DNA from: Bdellovibrio bacteriovorus | Lineage (GTDB): Bacteria > Bdellovibrionota > Bdellovibrionia > Bdellovibrionales > Bdellovibrionaceae | Length of the DNA: 64,000 nt | Assembly (NCBI RefSeq): GCF_025558485.1 | Contig: NZ_CP102930.1 | Coordinates: 1,550,001-1,614,000 of the forward strand | Reading direction: 5' to 3' | Shown: piece after piece, positions 26,442-37,400 of the stretch | Layout: every line of letters begins with the position of its first letter | How positions within the stretch are numbered: position 1 is the first letter of the stretch | The notes under the pieces: model-generated | Databases searched by the model: none | Told to the model about the DNA's origin: nothing | Seen by the model: the letters and a program-made list of their open reading frames with translations, nothing else | Made by a program: the position numbers and the translations under genes

Positions 26442-27909
26442 AGAGGTTTTTGGGAGGTTGCCAGCCGCCGAAGGTGGTTTCCAGGAATTCGGCGCAAGAT
26501 AAAGCCAGATGGTCCTTCATGTAAGGAGCCACGACTTGCACGCCTAATGGCAGACCGTCTTCGTTCAGTCCCATTGGTACGGAAGTCGCTGGATGTCCCA
26601 GCGTCACAAAGATCGCGGTATAAATGAAGTCAAATGGCGACCAGAGGGGTGCGCGATGTTTCGGAGCCACTCGTGGATGGGGAGGCAGAATCAACAGACC
26701 TTCTTCGCCGAGCTTGGCATCCAGCTCTGCACGCATTTGAGCTAGGGCCTGCATTTCTTCTGCGAAGTCTTTTTTGCCAGTGTCAAAAATTTCTGCCAGG
26801 GACACCAAAAGATTTGGCAGGGTGTAGTCACCTTTCCCAAATGTCAGTTTCAGGATTTCTTTTCCGACGGACAGGTGTTGGGTGGGCCCCATCAAAGTTT
26901 CATACAGATTGCGGCTTTTGGAGTTTTTCAAAGCAGCAAACCATAGTTCAACCGCGCGAACAAAGAAGCGCGGATCCAGTTCTTCAACCTCAGCCCCTAG
27001 TTCCCGGAAGAGCTTTCCGCAATTGCGCACGGCTTGTGCCATATCGTCATCGGTTCCGCGGGCACGGTGGAAGTTCGGAGTCGGGCAGATCAGAATTTTT
27101 CTGCCCGCCCATTCTTCTGTCAGATCTGACAAAGACGGGGATTTGACAGTCAACTGATCGACATCATCAGAACCCATCAAAACTTTCAGCATCGGGTAAA
27201 GATCGGCTGCTTTGCGGGTCATTGGTCCCATGGAGGTGTACGGATATTTCTCACCCAACAAAGTGGTGCGGAAATCATCTTCCACAAACGGAAAGTGACC
27301 CGTCAGAGGCAACAAATAACGAGAAGGCTTATGGCCAAAGACCCCGCAGAAGGTGGCAGGCATACGAATGCTGCCGCCAATATCACTGCCCAAACCTAGA
27401 GGAGTAGCCCCGGCACCAAGTAAAGCGCCTTCGCCACCGCTACTGCCACCGCAGGTGCGGCCCAGATCATAGGGATTGTTGGTACGGCCATAAACCGGGT
27501 TGTAACATTCAAACCAGAACCCCAATTCGGGAACATTGGTGGTTCCCATCGGAATGGCGCCGGCCTTTTTCATGCGGGCCACAACGGTGGCATCCCAGTT
27601 CATCACTTCGTTTTTACGATGGATGCTGCCACCTGTGCGTTTCATTCCCGCATAGGCGAACATTTCTTTGACGGTGAAAGGCACGCCGAAGAACACGGGT
27701 AAATTGGTGTTATCCTTGGCCAGTTGTTCAGTTTGCTCGTGCGCCAATTTTCTGGCACGAACGAAGTCATTTTCGACCATGGCATTTAAAGCGGGATTGA
27801 CCTGTTCAATACGGGCAATGTGCGCTTCCAGCACTTCGGTCGGAGAAACCTGTTTAGCGATAATTTTTTTATTAAGTTCAACAGCAGAAAGCTTCAGAAG
27901 TTCATTCAT
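26440..27909 (-). CDS. Amidase-signature-family enzyme (FAAH/GatA-like)
   Basis: This protein has 489 residues. The amidase-signature catalytic triad is visible: Lys in FFGVPFTVKEMF, the cis-Ser in GGSSGGEGALL, and the nucleophile Ser in GSDIGGSIRMPA. The C-terminal part (GHPATSVPMGLNEDGLPLGV) is also typical. It is likely a cytoplasmic amide or ester hydrolase of the fatty-acid-amide type rather than GatA, since no gatB/gatC is adjacent. ATG 27909 starts immediately behind the T-run of the upstream terminator with no ribosome-binding site, so initiation may be leaderless or the start may be further in. Confidence 0.9.
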   Translation of the reverse strand: MNELLKLSAVELNKKIIAKQVSPTEVLEAHIARIEQVNPALNAMVENDFVRARKLAHEQTEQLAKDNTNLPVFFGVPFTVKEMFAYAGMKRTGGSIHRKNEVMNWDATVVARMKKAGAIPMGTTNVPELGFWFECYNPVYGRTNNPYDLGRTCGGSSGGEGALLGAGATPLGLGSDIGGSIRMPATFCGVFGHKPSRYLLPLTGHFPFVEDDFRTTLLGEKYPYTSMGPMTRKAADLYPMLKVLMGSDDVDQLTVKSPSLSDLTEEWAGRKILICPTPNFHRARGTDDDMAQAVRNCGKLFRELGAEVEELDPRFFVRAVELWFAALKNSKSRNLYETLMGPTQHLSVGKEILKLTFGKGDYTLPNLLVSLAEIFDTGKKDFAEEMQALAQMRAELDAKLGEEGLLILPPHPRVAPKHRAPLWSPFDFIYTAIFVTLGHPATSVPMGLNEDGLPLGVQVVAPYMKDHLALSCAEFLETTFGGWQPPKNL

Positions 27910-27937
27910 AAAAAACAAAAGGGAGCTGCGAGCTCCC
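27910..27937 (-). terminator. Terminator after the ychF remnant
   Basis: On the minus strand, gggagct / agctccc (loop cgc) is followed by ttttgtttttt, which runs directly into the amidase ATG. Confidence 0.8.
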
Positions 27938-27960
27938 TTTCCTCTTCCTCTCGGAATTAA

Positions 27961-28365
27961 TTAAACGTTGAATTTGAAGAACAAGACGTCGCCGTCTTTA
28001 ACCACGTACTCTTTACCTTCGATGCGGTATTTACCGGCATCTTTGATGGCTTGTTCAGATTTATAGTTGAACAAGTCTTCACAGTGGTAAGTTTCAGCTT
28101 TGATAAAGCCACGTTCAAAGTCAGAGTGAATGACACCTGCTGCCTGCGGAGCTTTTGTGTTTGCACGGATCGTCCATGCACGCACTTCTGTCACACCGGC
28201 TGTGAAGTAGGTTTGCAGACCCAACAAGGTGTAAGCTTCGCGGATCAGACGGTTCAAGCCTGGTTCTTCCGCGCCCAATGCATCCAGGAAGTCCTTGCGT
28301 TCTTCTGGTGGCAACAAAGCGATCTCGGCTTCCATCGCAGAACAGATGTATTGATATGCAGACGT
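27961..28365 (-). pseudogene. ychF: 3' remnant of ychF (OLA1-family ATPase), GTPase half deleted
   Basis: The last ~134 codons read as the C-terminal part of Ych[72 protein letters not shown] and the terminal [15 protein letters not shown]. This is the TGS-containing end. A normal YchF has about 363 residues with an N-terminal G domain (GxxNVGKST, NxxE, coiled coil); all of that is missing. The frame upstream hits a TAG near 28420 and there is no start with a ribosome-binding site. The remnant overlaps, out of frame, the aberrant end of rplY. It is best explained by a deletion joining rplY to the end of ychF. Confidence 0.8.
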
Positions 28366-28985
28366 CTTAAATGGCGGGGACCGCGAACATAAAGATTCTC
28401 CTTCATCAATCCAAACCTACCAATTCCGTCGCCAACACCGACACCAACCGCAACAGTTTGCTCAGCGCCAGTGATCATTTTCACAGAGCCAGAAACTTTG
28501 ATGTCGGAAACGTGAAGAGCATCACCAACTGCCAAGTTAGAAACGTCAGCAGTGAAGAACTCAGGGATTTCAGTTGGCAAGCACTCAACCTCAACGGAAC
28601 GAAGAACAACGTTCAACAAACCGCCTTCAGAAAGACCGATTGCTTTACCTTCAAGACGAACTTCAACGTTAACGCGAACTGCTTTTTTAAGATCCAAAGC
28701 GAAGAAGTCAACGTGTTGAGGACGGCGAGTCAGTGGGTGTACATCAACGGATTTGATCAAAACAACGATACCGTTTGCTGTTTTGTCAGTGGATTTCAAG
28801 TTGAAAAGAGCATTTTCGTAAGCGCGAGTGTTGTACTTAACGATTTCTTTTTCACCAACGGAAACGTTAGTTGGAGTTACTGCTCCGTAGATAACAGCAG
28901 GAACGTTACGGCTAACGCGCAAGCCACGGCTGTTGTGTTTACCAGCTTCACGAGGTTCAACTGTAAGGTCGATTCTTGTTTTCAT
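28254..28985 (-). CDS. rplY: Ribosomal protein L25 (CTC type) with aberrant C-terminus
   Basis: This protein binds 5S rRNA in the large subunit. Residues 1-180 are a good L25/CTC protein, with a general-stress-type C-terminal domain ([48 protein letters not shown]). After about residue 180 (28446) the sequence stops resembling L25. The usual acidic or Ala/Pro tail is replaced by ~63 residues, of which the last ~33 are the wrong-frame reading of ychF. AAGGAT stands upstream of the ATG. It lies 59 bases after prs, in the classic prs-rplY-(pth)-ychF order. The L25 fold itself should be intact. Confidence 0.85.
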   Translation of the reverse strand: MKTRIDLTVEPREAGKHNSRGLRVSRNVPAVIYGAVTPTNVSVGEKEIVKYNTRAYENALFNLKSTDKTANGIVVLIKSVDVHPLTRRPQHVDFFALDLKKAVRVNVEVRLEGKAIGLSEGGLLNVVLRSVEVECLPTEIPEFFTADVSNLAVGDALHVSDIKVSGSVKMITGAEQTVAVGVGVGDGIGRFGLMKENLYVRGPRHLRRLHINTSVLRWKPRSLCCHQKNARTSWMHWARKNQA

Positions 28986-29044
28986 TTTTTATCCTTCTAG
29001 TCCGATAGAGGAAGTTAATAATATCCACCCGAAAGTGGGTTGTT

Positions 29045-29992
29045 TTAGTCAAATAAAGAACTGACAGAATCGTTGCCGTGGATACGCTTGATCGCTTCGG
29101 CCAGAACCGGAGCCACAGAAACCACTTCAATTTTTCCGCAGTTTTTCGCCGCTTCAGTCAGCGGAATCGTGTCAGTCACCCAGACTTTTTCGATCTGGCT
29201 TTCTTTTAAACGATTGATCGCGGGACCCGATAAAACGGGGTGCGTTGCAACGGCGAACACACGTTTTGCCCCATTCTTGTAGAGGCTGTCAACTGCTTGT
29301 GTAAGAGTTCCCGCCGTATCGATCATATCGTCCACGATAACGGCCGTTTTACCAGTCACATCCCCAATCAAATGCAGGGCTTTGGCCTCATTAGGCCCGG
29401 ATCGGCGTTTATCAATAATCGCCATGGAAGACTCGATCCTTTTGGCAAAAGCACGGGTTCTTTCGACCCCTCCGGCGTCTGGACTCACCGCGACAAACTC
29501 AGAGCCCTGGCCATAGGCTTCACGCCAGGCGCGAGCCAAAGTCGGAATCGCAAACAAGTGATCCACGGGAACATTGAAGAATCCTTGGATTTGGGCGGCG
29601 TGCAGGTCCACGGACACCACCCGGTCGGCTCCAGCAGTCGTCAGCAAATCCGCCATCAATTTGGCAGAGATGGGCGCGCGGGGAGCCACTTTACGGTCCT
29701 GACGGGCATAACCGTAATAGGGAATCACGGCCGTAATGGAAGCCGCAGACGCCCGGCGAAGGGCATCGAGCATCACAAAAAGCTCCATGTAGTTCTGATT
29801 CACCGGAGGGCAGGTGCTTTGGACGACAAAGACATGCTGTCCGCGAACGCTTTCATGGATTTCGACCTGAATTTCGCCATCAGCAAAGCTGCTGACTTCA
29901 CAGTATCCGAGCTCAACTCCAGCGGCTTCGGCGACTTTTTTGGCTAATTGGGGATTGGCATTGGCAGTAAAGATTTTTAGGCCCTTCATCAC
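29045..29992 (-). CDS. prs: Ribose-phosphate pyrophosphokinase (PRPP synthetase)
   Basis: This enzyme makes PRPP from ribose-5-phosphate and ATP for nucleotide, His and Trp synthesis. The family motifs are FADGEIQVEIHESVRG, the flexible-loop region YGYARQDRK, HAAQIQGFF, and the PRPP-binding VIVDDMIDTAGTL. At 315 residues it has the usual length; a second ATG three bases in (29989) is possible. GGAG lies upstream. The 5' leader contains a small hairpin (ctccgg / ccggag, about 30021-30037). It leads the prs-rplY-ychF remnant operon. Confidence 0.96.
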   Translation of the reverse strand: MMKGLKIFTANANPQLAKKVAEAAGVELGYCEVSSFADGEIQVEIHESVRGQHVFVVQSTCPPVNQNYMELFVMLDALRRASAASITAVIPYYGYARQDRKVAPRAPISAKLMADLLTTAGADRVVSVDLHAAQIQGFFNVPVDHLFAIPTLARAWREAYGQGSEFVAVSPDAGGVERTRAFAKRIESSMAIIDKRRSGPNEAKALHLIGDVTGKTAVIVDDMIDTAGTLTQAVDSLYKNGAKRVFAVATHPVLSGPAINRLKESQIEKVWVTDTIPLTEAAKNCGKIEVVSVAPVLAEAIKRIHGNDSVSSLFD

Positions 29993-30087
29993 TCGTAGTC
30001 TCCTGAGTTGACTTTATTCACTCCGGCAGGACCGGAGTAGGGTTTATGTTTGATCGAAGCTAACAAGGGGGGCTTATTTTGTCCACC

Positions 30088-30115
30088 CAAAAGGGGCCTT
30101 TTTAGGGGCCCCTTT
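30088..30115 (-). terminator. Terminator after rsgA
   Basis: The stem aaggggcc (30091-30098) pairs with ggcccctt (30107-30114). On the minus strand a short T-run follows. Confidence 0.7.
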
Positions 30116-30117
30116 CT

Positions 30118-31227
30118 CTATATTTCCCCTCTGGATTTGTGCTTTAGGCGCACGCGCAGATCCAGGGAAATTTTTTTCCACTTTTGACGCTCCTCCCGGG
30201 CGACTTCCGGATCGGATTTACGCTGAAAATAACGCAGTTCTCGATCCAAATTTTGAAAACTTTCCCATCTGTCTGTGGAAAGTTCCCCATTTTGCAAAGC
30301 CCGCAGGATGGCGCAGCCCGGTTCAGTTCTATGTTGGCAGTCAGAAAACCGACACTGGGTGGCCAGATCGACAATATCCTCGAACTGACTTTCGAAGCCG
30401 TCGCGATGATCCAGTAAGCCCAGTTCCCGCATCCCGGGGGTGTCCATCAGTAGGGCTCCCGAGGGAAGCTGGTACAGGGAGCGCGACGTCGTGGTGTGTT
30501 TTCCCTTGTCGTCGCTTTCGCGGATGTCCTGGGTCCTGAGCTGATCCTTTTCCAGAAGCACATTTCCCAAAGTGGACTTTCCAACTCCGGAAGACCCCAA
30601 GAGCACCAAACTTTTCCCTGGCGCCAGGTAGGGATTCAGTGTGAGCACCGTTTCCGGTTGGAAGGCGCTGACGGCGTGAACAGGGACGCCCATGTGCTGG
30701 GATTCGACGTCCAGAATCAGGCTGTCAATGTCGTCACAAAGATCTGCCTTCGTCAGAACAATGACAGGGGAGGCGTTGCTTTCCCACGCAAGACTCATAT
30801 AACGATCCAGGCGTTTGAGGTTAAAATCCTGATTCGTCGACATGGTCACAAAGATCGTATCCACGTTGGCGGCCACCACTTGCGCTCGGGCCCCGCTGCC
30901 GGGTTCTTTGCGATAGAAGCAGGATTTTCGTTCCAACACTTCATGGATCAGGGCCTGATCACCGTCCGAGTGCAGTTTGCAAATCACCCAGTCGCCGACG
31001 CCGGGGTATTCCAGGTTGATGTGCTCGTGTTCATAGCGAAACTTGCCGGTCAGTTGGGCTTGGGCTTTTTCAGCACCATCAGCGGTAAAATAAACCACCC
31101 GGTACATTTCGCGTTCTTGGTTGATAATTCGTGCGACCACTTCATCGTTGGCAAGCGGGCGCATTTCCAGTTGTGTCTGGAAAAATACATTCCATCCCCA
31201 TTCGAGGATGCTGTGATTAAAATTCAC
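30118..31227 (-). CDS. rsgA: Small-subunit ribosome biogenesis GTPase RsgA
   Basis: This circularly permuted GTPase helps final maturation of the 30S subunit. An N-terminal OB-fold is followed by the G domain in permuted order: TKADL (G4), then GSSGVGKSTLGN (G1), then DTPGMRELG (G3). The C-terminal zinc-binding part has CRFSDCQHRTEPGC. I chose GTG 31227 (369 residues) because GGAG lies 6 bases upstream. The ATG at 31239 is itself inside that region and directly follows an A/T run with no ribosome-binding site. A leader peptide and terminator-like hairpin precede it. Confidence 0.92.
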   Translation of the reverse strand: MNFNHSILEWGWNVFFQTQLEMRPLANDEVVARIINQEREMYRVVYFTADGAEKAQAQLTGKFRYEHEHINLEYPGVGDWVICKLHSDGDQALIHEVLERKSCFYRKEPGSGARAQVVAANVDTIFVTMSTNQDFNLKRLDRYMSLAWESNASPVIVLTKADLCDDIDSLILDVESQHMGVPVHAVSAFQPETVLTLNPYLAPGKSLVLLGSSGVGKSTLGNVLLEKDQLRTQDIRESDDKGKHTTTSRSLYQLPSGALLMDTPGMRELGLLDHRDGFESQFEDIVDLATQCRFSDCQHRTEPGCAILRALQNGELSTDRWESFQNLDRELRYFQRKSDPEVAREERQKWKKISLDLRVRLKHKSRGEI

Positions 31228-31245
31228 GGATGACTCCATTTAGTT

Positions 31246-31317
31246 AAAAATAAAAAAAAGGAGCTCTCGTGGGGCGAATTTGAAATTTAAATTGAATTAA
31301 ACAGCCGCAGGAGAGCC
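31246..31317 (-). promoter_or_regulatory. Possible attenuator hairpin upstream of rsgA
   Basis: On the minus strand ggctctc (31311-31317) can pair with gagagct (31262-31268), followed by cc and eight T. The left arm lies within the last codons of a 16-codon leader peptide whose stop is in the hairpin loop. This geometry fits translation-controlled termination. The 7-bp stem with its ~40-base loop is modest. Confidence 0.45.
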
Positions 31318-31347
31318 AGCAAATTTGATAGAAGATAGAACAATCAT
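31297..31347 (-). CDS. 16-residue putative leader peptide of rsgA
   Basis: It encodes MIVLSSIKFAGSPAAV, preceded by AAAGGAGGG with 4 bases to the ATG, the strongest ribosome-binding site near rsgA. The last third of the reading frame forms one arm of a terminator-like hairpin. There is no run of a single regulatory amino acid, so if it regulates, it senses translation in general rather than one tRNA. Confidence 0.45.
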   Translation of the reverse strand: MIVLSSIKFAGSPAAV

Positions 31348-31423
31348 CAGCCCTCCTTTGTTTGGGTGTTTCTAAAGTATTCTCTATATCTGGAAATTAT
31401 GCAAGTCCCTGGTGCAAAAGAGG

Positions 31424-34400
31424 TCAGTCTGGCAGGAAGTATTCTGCCACACCATAGAATCCGGAAGAATACACCGCGAATATGACCGAGTTGCGCTCGG
31501 GATGATAGAGCAGTCGACGAGCTGAGTCTACACATGACAGGCCTGGCTGGGACCAGCTTAACTGTGATTCTGAGTCAGTTTTCATATCGTATTGGTAAAG
31601 CTTGTTGTTGTTGCAATAGAAGAATCGTTCACGAGTGGCATCGTGGACCTTATTGTCCCAAGCAAAGCCAGTCATGCTTCTAGGGAAGTTCTTATAGGGA
31701 GAAATATCTCCGCCTCGGGTGACCGAATAGATGGTGGAGCTAAACGGAGTCAGCAGCCAACTGTTTGCGGTGGAAGGGTAGGCGCCAGAGAGTCCCCCAT
31801 AGGAGGGAAGGTAGGCCGTAGCGGCAGGGGTTGTCGTTGTTGGGAAAGGCCCATTGGTTCCGGTCACGCCGGCAACATGATACTGTTTGTAAGAGCTGCT
31901 GCTGTCATAGATTTTCAACATGGCATCAACGGTCCCCGAGTTCCAACGGGATTTATGCTGTAACACATCTTTTCCGTCCCAGGCCAGAACCTGGCCGTTG
32001 TAGGCAATGCTGGCCCCGGCGGTGAAGCTGATACTGGCGCCATTAGTTCCATCCGCTGCGGTCGTGAAGGCAGTACCTCCGCCACCGGCAACCAGATTCG
32101 AAGCAAGAGTGCTGTAATCAAGGCGATAAAGCCCGCCTGAATTGCCCCAGAAAATATCGCCAGTGGCAGGATCTGAGGCGAAGTTATAAAGTCCGCCATA
32201 GCCGATATATCGGATGCTGCCACCCAGTTGGAATTCACGAATCGAGTAGTTACCCCAGTCGATGATATAGAACCGATCGCGGGCACCGCCAATGTTTTTA
32301 CCAAACTCAAGGTCCATAATTGAACTGATACGAGCATTGGTGGAGCGATCGCCATCACCAGAGGTGAGGCCCTGACCAAACACTGTCAGGATTTTGTTGT
32401 CACTATCTATGGTGCGGATCAAACCTTTTTCCATAAAGAAGATCTGTCCGGTTTTGGAAATGAAGACATCGTTGAGCATAAGCGCACAACTTGTTTTGGG
32501 CGTTCCATCGGGACAGATGGCCCTTGAGCCGCTGGTGGTGCCTAATAGCAATGTGAGCGAGTTCGTGTCTGGATCCCATGAATAAAGTCCACTACGGTCG
32601 TGCGCCACCACATAGAATTTGCCATCCATCCCGGTCATCAACCACGGGTGGTAAGGGAAGGCAATGTCATAAGGGGCCATAGTGGAGTAAGTTTGATTAT
32701 GACTTCCATTCAGGAAATCCAAGCGGGCGTAACTTTGCTGATCGTTCCCCAGCACCAGATAGTAAATCATGGCCAGCATGTGCTCGACGGCTGAGGTTGT
32801 TGGGTTGAATTTTACGTGAATAGCTCTGGGATAGCGAGTGTAACCACCCTGAGGGGTCCACGGCGCGCTGGCATTGGTGTCAAAGCCCGGCCCTTGAGTC
32901 TGGATACGCTCTACCTTCTGAGTTGCTGCAACATAATGCTGGAAGATGCCATTGCCGCTGCTGGAAGCGCGGAGGTACATGTCACCGTTGGGAAGCACGG
33001 TCCAGCCAACGGTGGCATCATCATAGGCCGCAAGCTTTATCTGATTCCAGTCGACTTGTGTCTCCATCGGATCAGTACTTGCTCCACCGCCAAGAATGGT
33101 GGTGATAGTATTGGTGTTAAGATCCACGCGACGAATGCGATCAGAGTCCCAGATCAGCAGTCCGTTGTTGTAATCAAGCCTCAAGGCTTCTGGGTATTTC
33201 AAAGTTGCAGAGGTGGCTGGGCCCCCATCGCCACTGGATGTTCCAGTTGTTGGAATGAATTTATCAATGACTCCCGTGGCCGGATTGATCCACAACAGTC
33301 CATCGACTTGATCCCGAACAAAGACACGTCCGTCATCAGCAAAAATCAAACCGCCTGAATCCAGGGTGTAGCCCGATGTTTGGCTGCCGGTTCTGAAGGT
33401 GTAACCCATGGCGCTGCCTTTGAGTCCGGAGCCGATATTGCCGGCGATAATCTGCAGATTGTCGTCATTGAAGCCGGAGGAACGCGCAAAGGTTTTTAGT
33501 CCCAAGGTATCCTTTGCCGTCACACGAATCGAAAAGTATCCCGTAGTCGGCGCATTCGTCCATGTGTAACACCCGGTGGAGGAGTCTTGATTGGTGCAAC
33601 CTCCATTGATGGCATTCGGAAGATTCTGGGCGCCAGTGATATCAATGAAATTCACTTCATCTGTCGTATAAGACAGCGAAATTGGATTGGCGGCCAGTCC
33701 TTCAAGGTCGGAGGCGTTCCAGCGGATATAGACGGTTTTCTGACTGACGCTGGTTTTAAGTTGTGACTTCAGCGGTGGAGACGATGGAACATCGACATTC
33801 GCGGCAATGACGTCCTTAACCACGGGCGGTGTGCCGGGATCAAAGTAAATTGATTTTTTATCGACGCCGTCACTGCCACTGTTTGCAGAGATGTTGCCGG
33901 CTTCATCCATCACCCAGACGTAGACAGTGTAGGATTGCTTCGTGAAACCCAAAAGATAGTAGATTCCGTCAGCCGGAGTGATTGAGACTGTTTGTGATTG
34001 CAGCCCCGTTGCCAAAGTCGTCCAGCAGGGGGCGTTGTCCGCAGGTGTGGCCGGAGTTCCAATACTGGAGCTAAGGAAGCACACGCGATTCACTTTGCTG
34101 AAAGAATCTGCAGCATTAAGGCTGATTTGAACGTTGTTGTTCGAGGTGTTGGCAGCACCATTGTTCAGATTAAAGCTGCTGATAGTTGGCTTGGAGTTGT
34201 CAATTTTGAATGTCCAGACCGCACTGGCGGAGTTCCCGGCAAGATCAGTGAAGGAGACTCGGACTTTGGCTGCGGCCTGGGACACATTGGGCAGACTTAA
34301 GCTGGTATTAAAAGGTCTGTTGCTCAGAGGACCATTGGCTGCAGAAACCGCGGGTTGAGCAGCATAGTTGCTACCATCAGAGGCCAGTTCAATGACAAAG

Positions 34401-37400
34401 TTCTGGGAACTGGAAGTGTTTTGTTCGGTGAGAAGCCAAGAGAAGGTGGCTGAACTGTTACCCTGGAAAATGGATGCTGAGCTGAAAGTAAAAGATGGTG
34501 CCACTGTATCCAGTGTGAAAGTGGCAGGTGCACTCACGGCACTGACGTTGCCGACGGCATCCATAGCAAAAGCATAAACTGTCTTCAGACCATCCCCGAT
34601 GCTGGTTGTAAATACTTTGCTGGCAGCGCAAGGGGTCCAGCTAGGATCGTTCGCTAAGGGCACGGTGGCACTTTCAGAGAAAAGCATTTTAACCGCATCA
34701 CCGCTGCATCCGGCAATGTTCATCGTAATTGAGTTTGCATTGCTATAAGCATTGCTGGTGCGAGTGAGCACAAGCGAGCCAGGAGCTGTGGAGTCGACAG
34801 TCAGATTGGAACTGGAGGCGGCAGAGTTGCTCCAGCCTGCTGAGTCGATGGCTGAAACACGAATTTTAACCTGGGAGGAGTTGATAGTGCTCGGTATTGT
34901 CCAGGCATAGGTCCCAGATGCAGAACGAGCTGTGGCAATACTGTTCCAACTGGTGCCACCGTCAGTGGTGTAGTCAATGCTGACAGGAGAACCTGCCAAA
35001 GAAATATTGTCAGAAGAACTCCAGCTGATGCTTTGAAGCGAGCCGCCTTGATATGTTCCCGAGTTCATCGAAGTCAGATTGACTGATGGAACCGTGTTGT
35101 CCACGGTGAAGGCCAGGGTGGAGAGCGTCTGACTGAAGTTGCCAACGGCATCGTAAGCAGACAGTCGAACCAGCATGGTGGAGGAGTCAAGGGAAGGCAG
35201 CGTCCAAGCATAGCAGCCACTGCTTCCGCCGGGTATGCTGCAGCCACCGGTGGAGCCATTGATTGCGCCGGAGGAGAGTGTTGTCCAGGTGCTGCCGTTG
35301 TTGGAGCTGTATTCAATAGCTACGGGGCTTCCGGCAAGAGCAAAGTTGTCAGAGGAGTTCCAGGCGATAGCCTCGCTGCTGCCAGCTTTGAAAATCCCAA
35401 AGTTAAAGTTACTCAGTGAAATTGTCGGCGCCGCTGAGTCGATAACCAGCGCGGCAGAGGAGGTTGCAGTTTTACTATTACCAGAACTGTCAGTGGCCTT
35501 GGCGCGAACCAGGACTTGGTTTGAGTTTATCAGGGGTAAAGTCCATGAATAACATCCACTGCTACCACCGGGAACCACACACGCGTCGTTGGCTGCGTTA
35601 TCAAGAGTGTTTGCAATGGAATTCCAGGTCAGGCCGTTGTCGCTGGAATAGTCAAGGCTGATGGCTCCGCTATTGAGGCCGACATCATCCGAAGCATTCC
35701 ATGTGATCGCCTGGACGGAGCCTCCTTTAAAGCTGCCGCTGTTAAACGAGGTCAGAGAAAGAGTCGGGGCATTGCTGTCGATGCCAAAAGCGGCAGAGGT
35801 GATCGAGGAAGAGTTCCCGGCCATATCAATTGCAATGAGTCTTATTTTTGAACCCGCGGTATTGACGGCGGGCGGAGTCCAAAGATAACTGGTACTTCCA
35901 GCGGCGGGTGTGGCGATGTCCGTAAAAGTTAATCCATCTTGGGCAAACTGCAATGTTAATGAAGAAATATTGTTGGTATCACTGGCTGAAAATTGCAGAT
36001 TGAAAGGGGTGGCACCCTGGATAGTGGCTGGCAGATTGGTCAGGGATAATGTTGGCACAGTGGAGTCCACAGTCAGACTTCCCGACGAGACAGATGAGGC
36101 CGCCAAGCCGACTTTGTCGGTGGCCGTAACACGAACTTTGACTGTGTTGGAGTCAATACTTGGAACTGTCCAGAGATATACGCCTGAGTTGCTAAGGCCT
36201 GAGGCGATGGAGGTCCAAGAGCTGCCGTTATTGGTAGAGTATTCCAAGGCAATAGGAGAACTGCTCAGTCCTCCCGCATCGCTGGCTGTCCAAGAGAACG
36301 TTTGGGTCGATCCACCTTTGTAAAGGCCGCTGTTCAGCGAGGTCAGTGCCACGACGGGCACAACAGTGTCATGGGTGAACTCCACTAAAGAATATGACGA
36401 AATATTCCCGGCCAGATCTCGCAGCCAGCCATAGATATTGTGAGTTCCCTGGTTTGCGGGGATTGTGTAGGTGTGGGTGCCTCCCGCAGTGCAGGTCTGC
36501 CAACGGCTGTCACCAAGGCCAGGCTGCAGAGTGGAGTCTGTGAAAATGATCTGAGACGCGGCCTTATTGCAGTTTTGGTTGGTTAAAGAAACGCTGGTGG
36601 ACTGAGACGGAGTCACAGTATTTAAGGAAAGTACGGGAGGGTTTGGAGCCGTGCTAGAGATATTAAAGGCTGCACTTGTTGAAGTGTTGATATTGCCAGC
36701 ATTGTCGATGGCGACCAGTCGGATTTTGACTCCGCTGGCGTCCAGAGTTGGAACCCGCCATTGATAAGAGGTTGCTGAAGAAGCAAGTGTTGCGACATCC
36801 GTGAAGGTGCTGCCGTCTTCGGCAATTTGCAAGGTGAGCGAGGCAATTCCATAAGAATCGGTGGCGGAATAGGTAAGATCCACCAAAGAATTTCCCTGCA
36901 GGTTGGCCGAGCTTAATGCTGTCAGAGAGACCGCCGGAGCTTGTCGATCCAGCGTGAAGGTCACTTGGGTTGGGAAGGTGGAGATCGTCTTGCTGGCATC
37001 CAGGGCCCACAGTTTCAGGATGATCGGACCATCTTCGGAAGTCAGAGTATAGTTGACGGTTTGAGTCCCTGCGGTGTTGCAGATGATGTTGTAAGCAGAC
37101 TCGTTGGTCGGTGCAATGGCAGCATTTTCCGTCAGCGCTAGTGACGAAAACGACTCGCAGTTGGTTAAAGAGGCGCCTGTATTGAGATTTAGGACGACAT
37201 TTGCTGAGTTGACAAACGCCCCTGTTGGCGTGGCTTTGGTGAAGGTCGGGGAGGTTGGTGGAATTGTGTTGTCAACTTGTACGTTAAAAGTGCGAGTCCA
37301 AATAGGTTTTGTCGTGTCAACTTTTCCGGAGCCGTCATCACGACCCAGGGTGATCTTCATGGTGTGCGAACCTTGGAAGTTGGCCGAAAGGACCTTGCTG

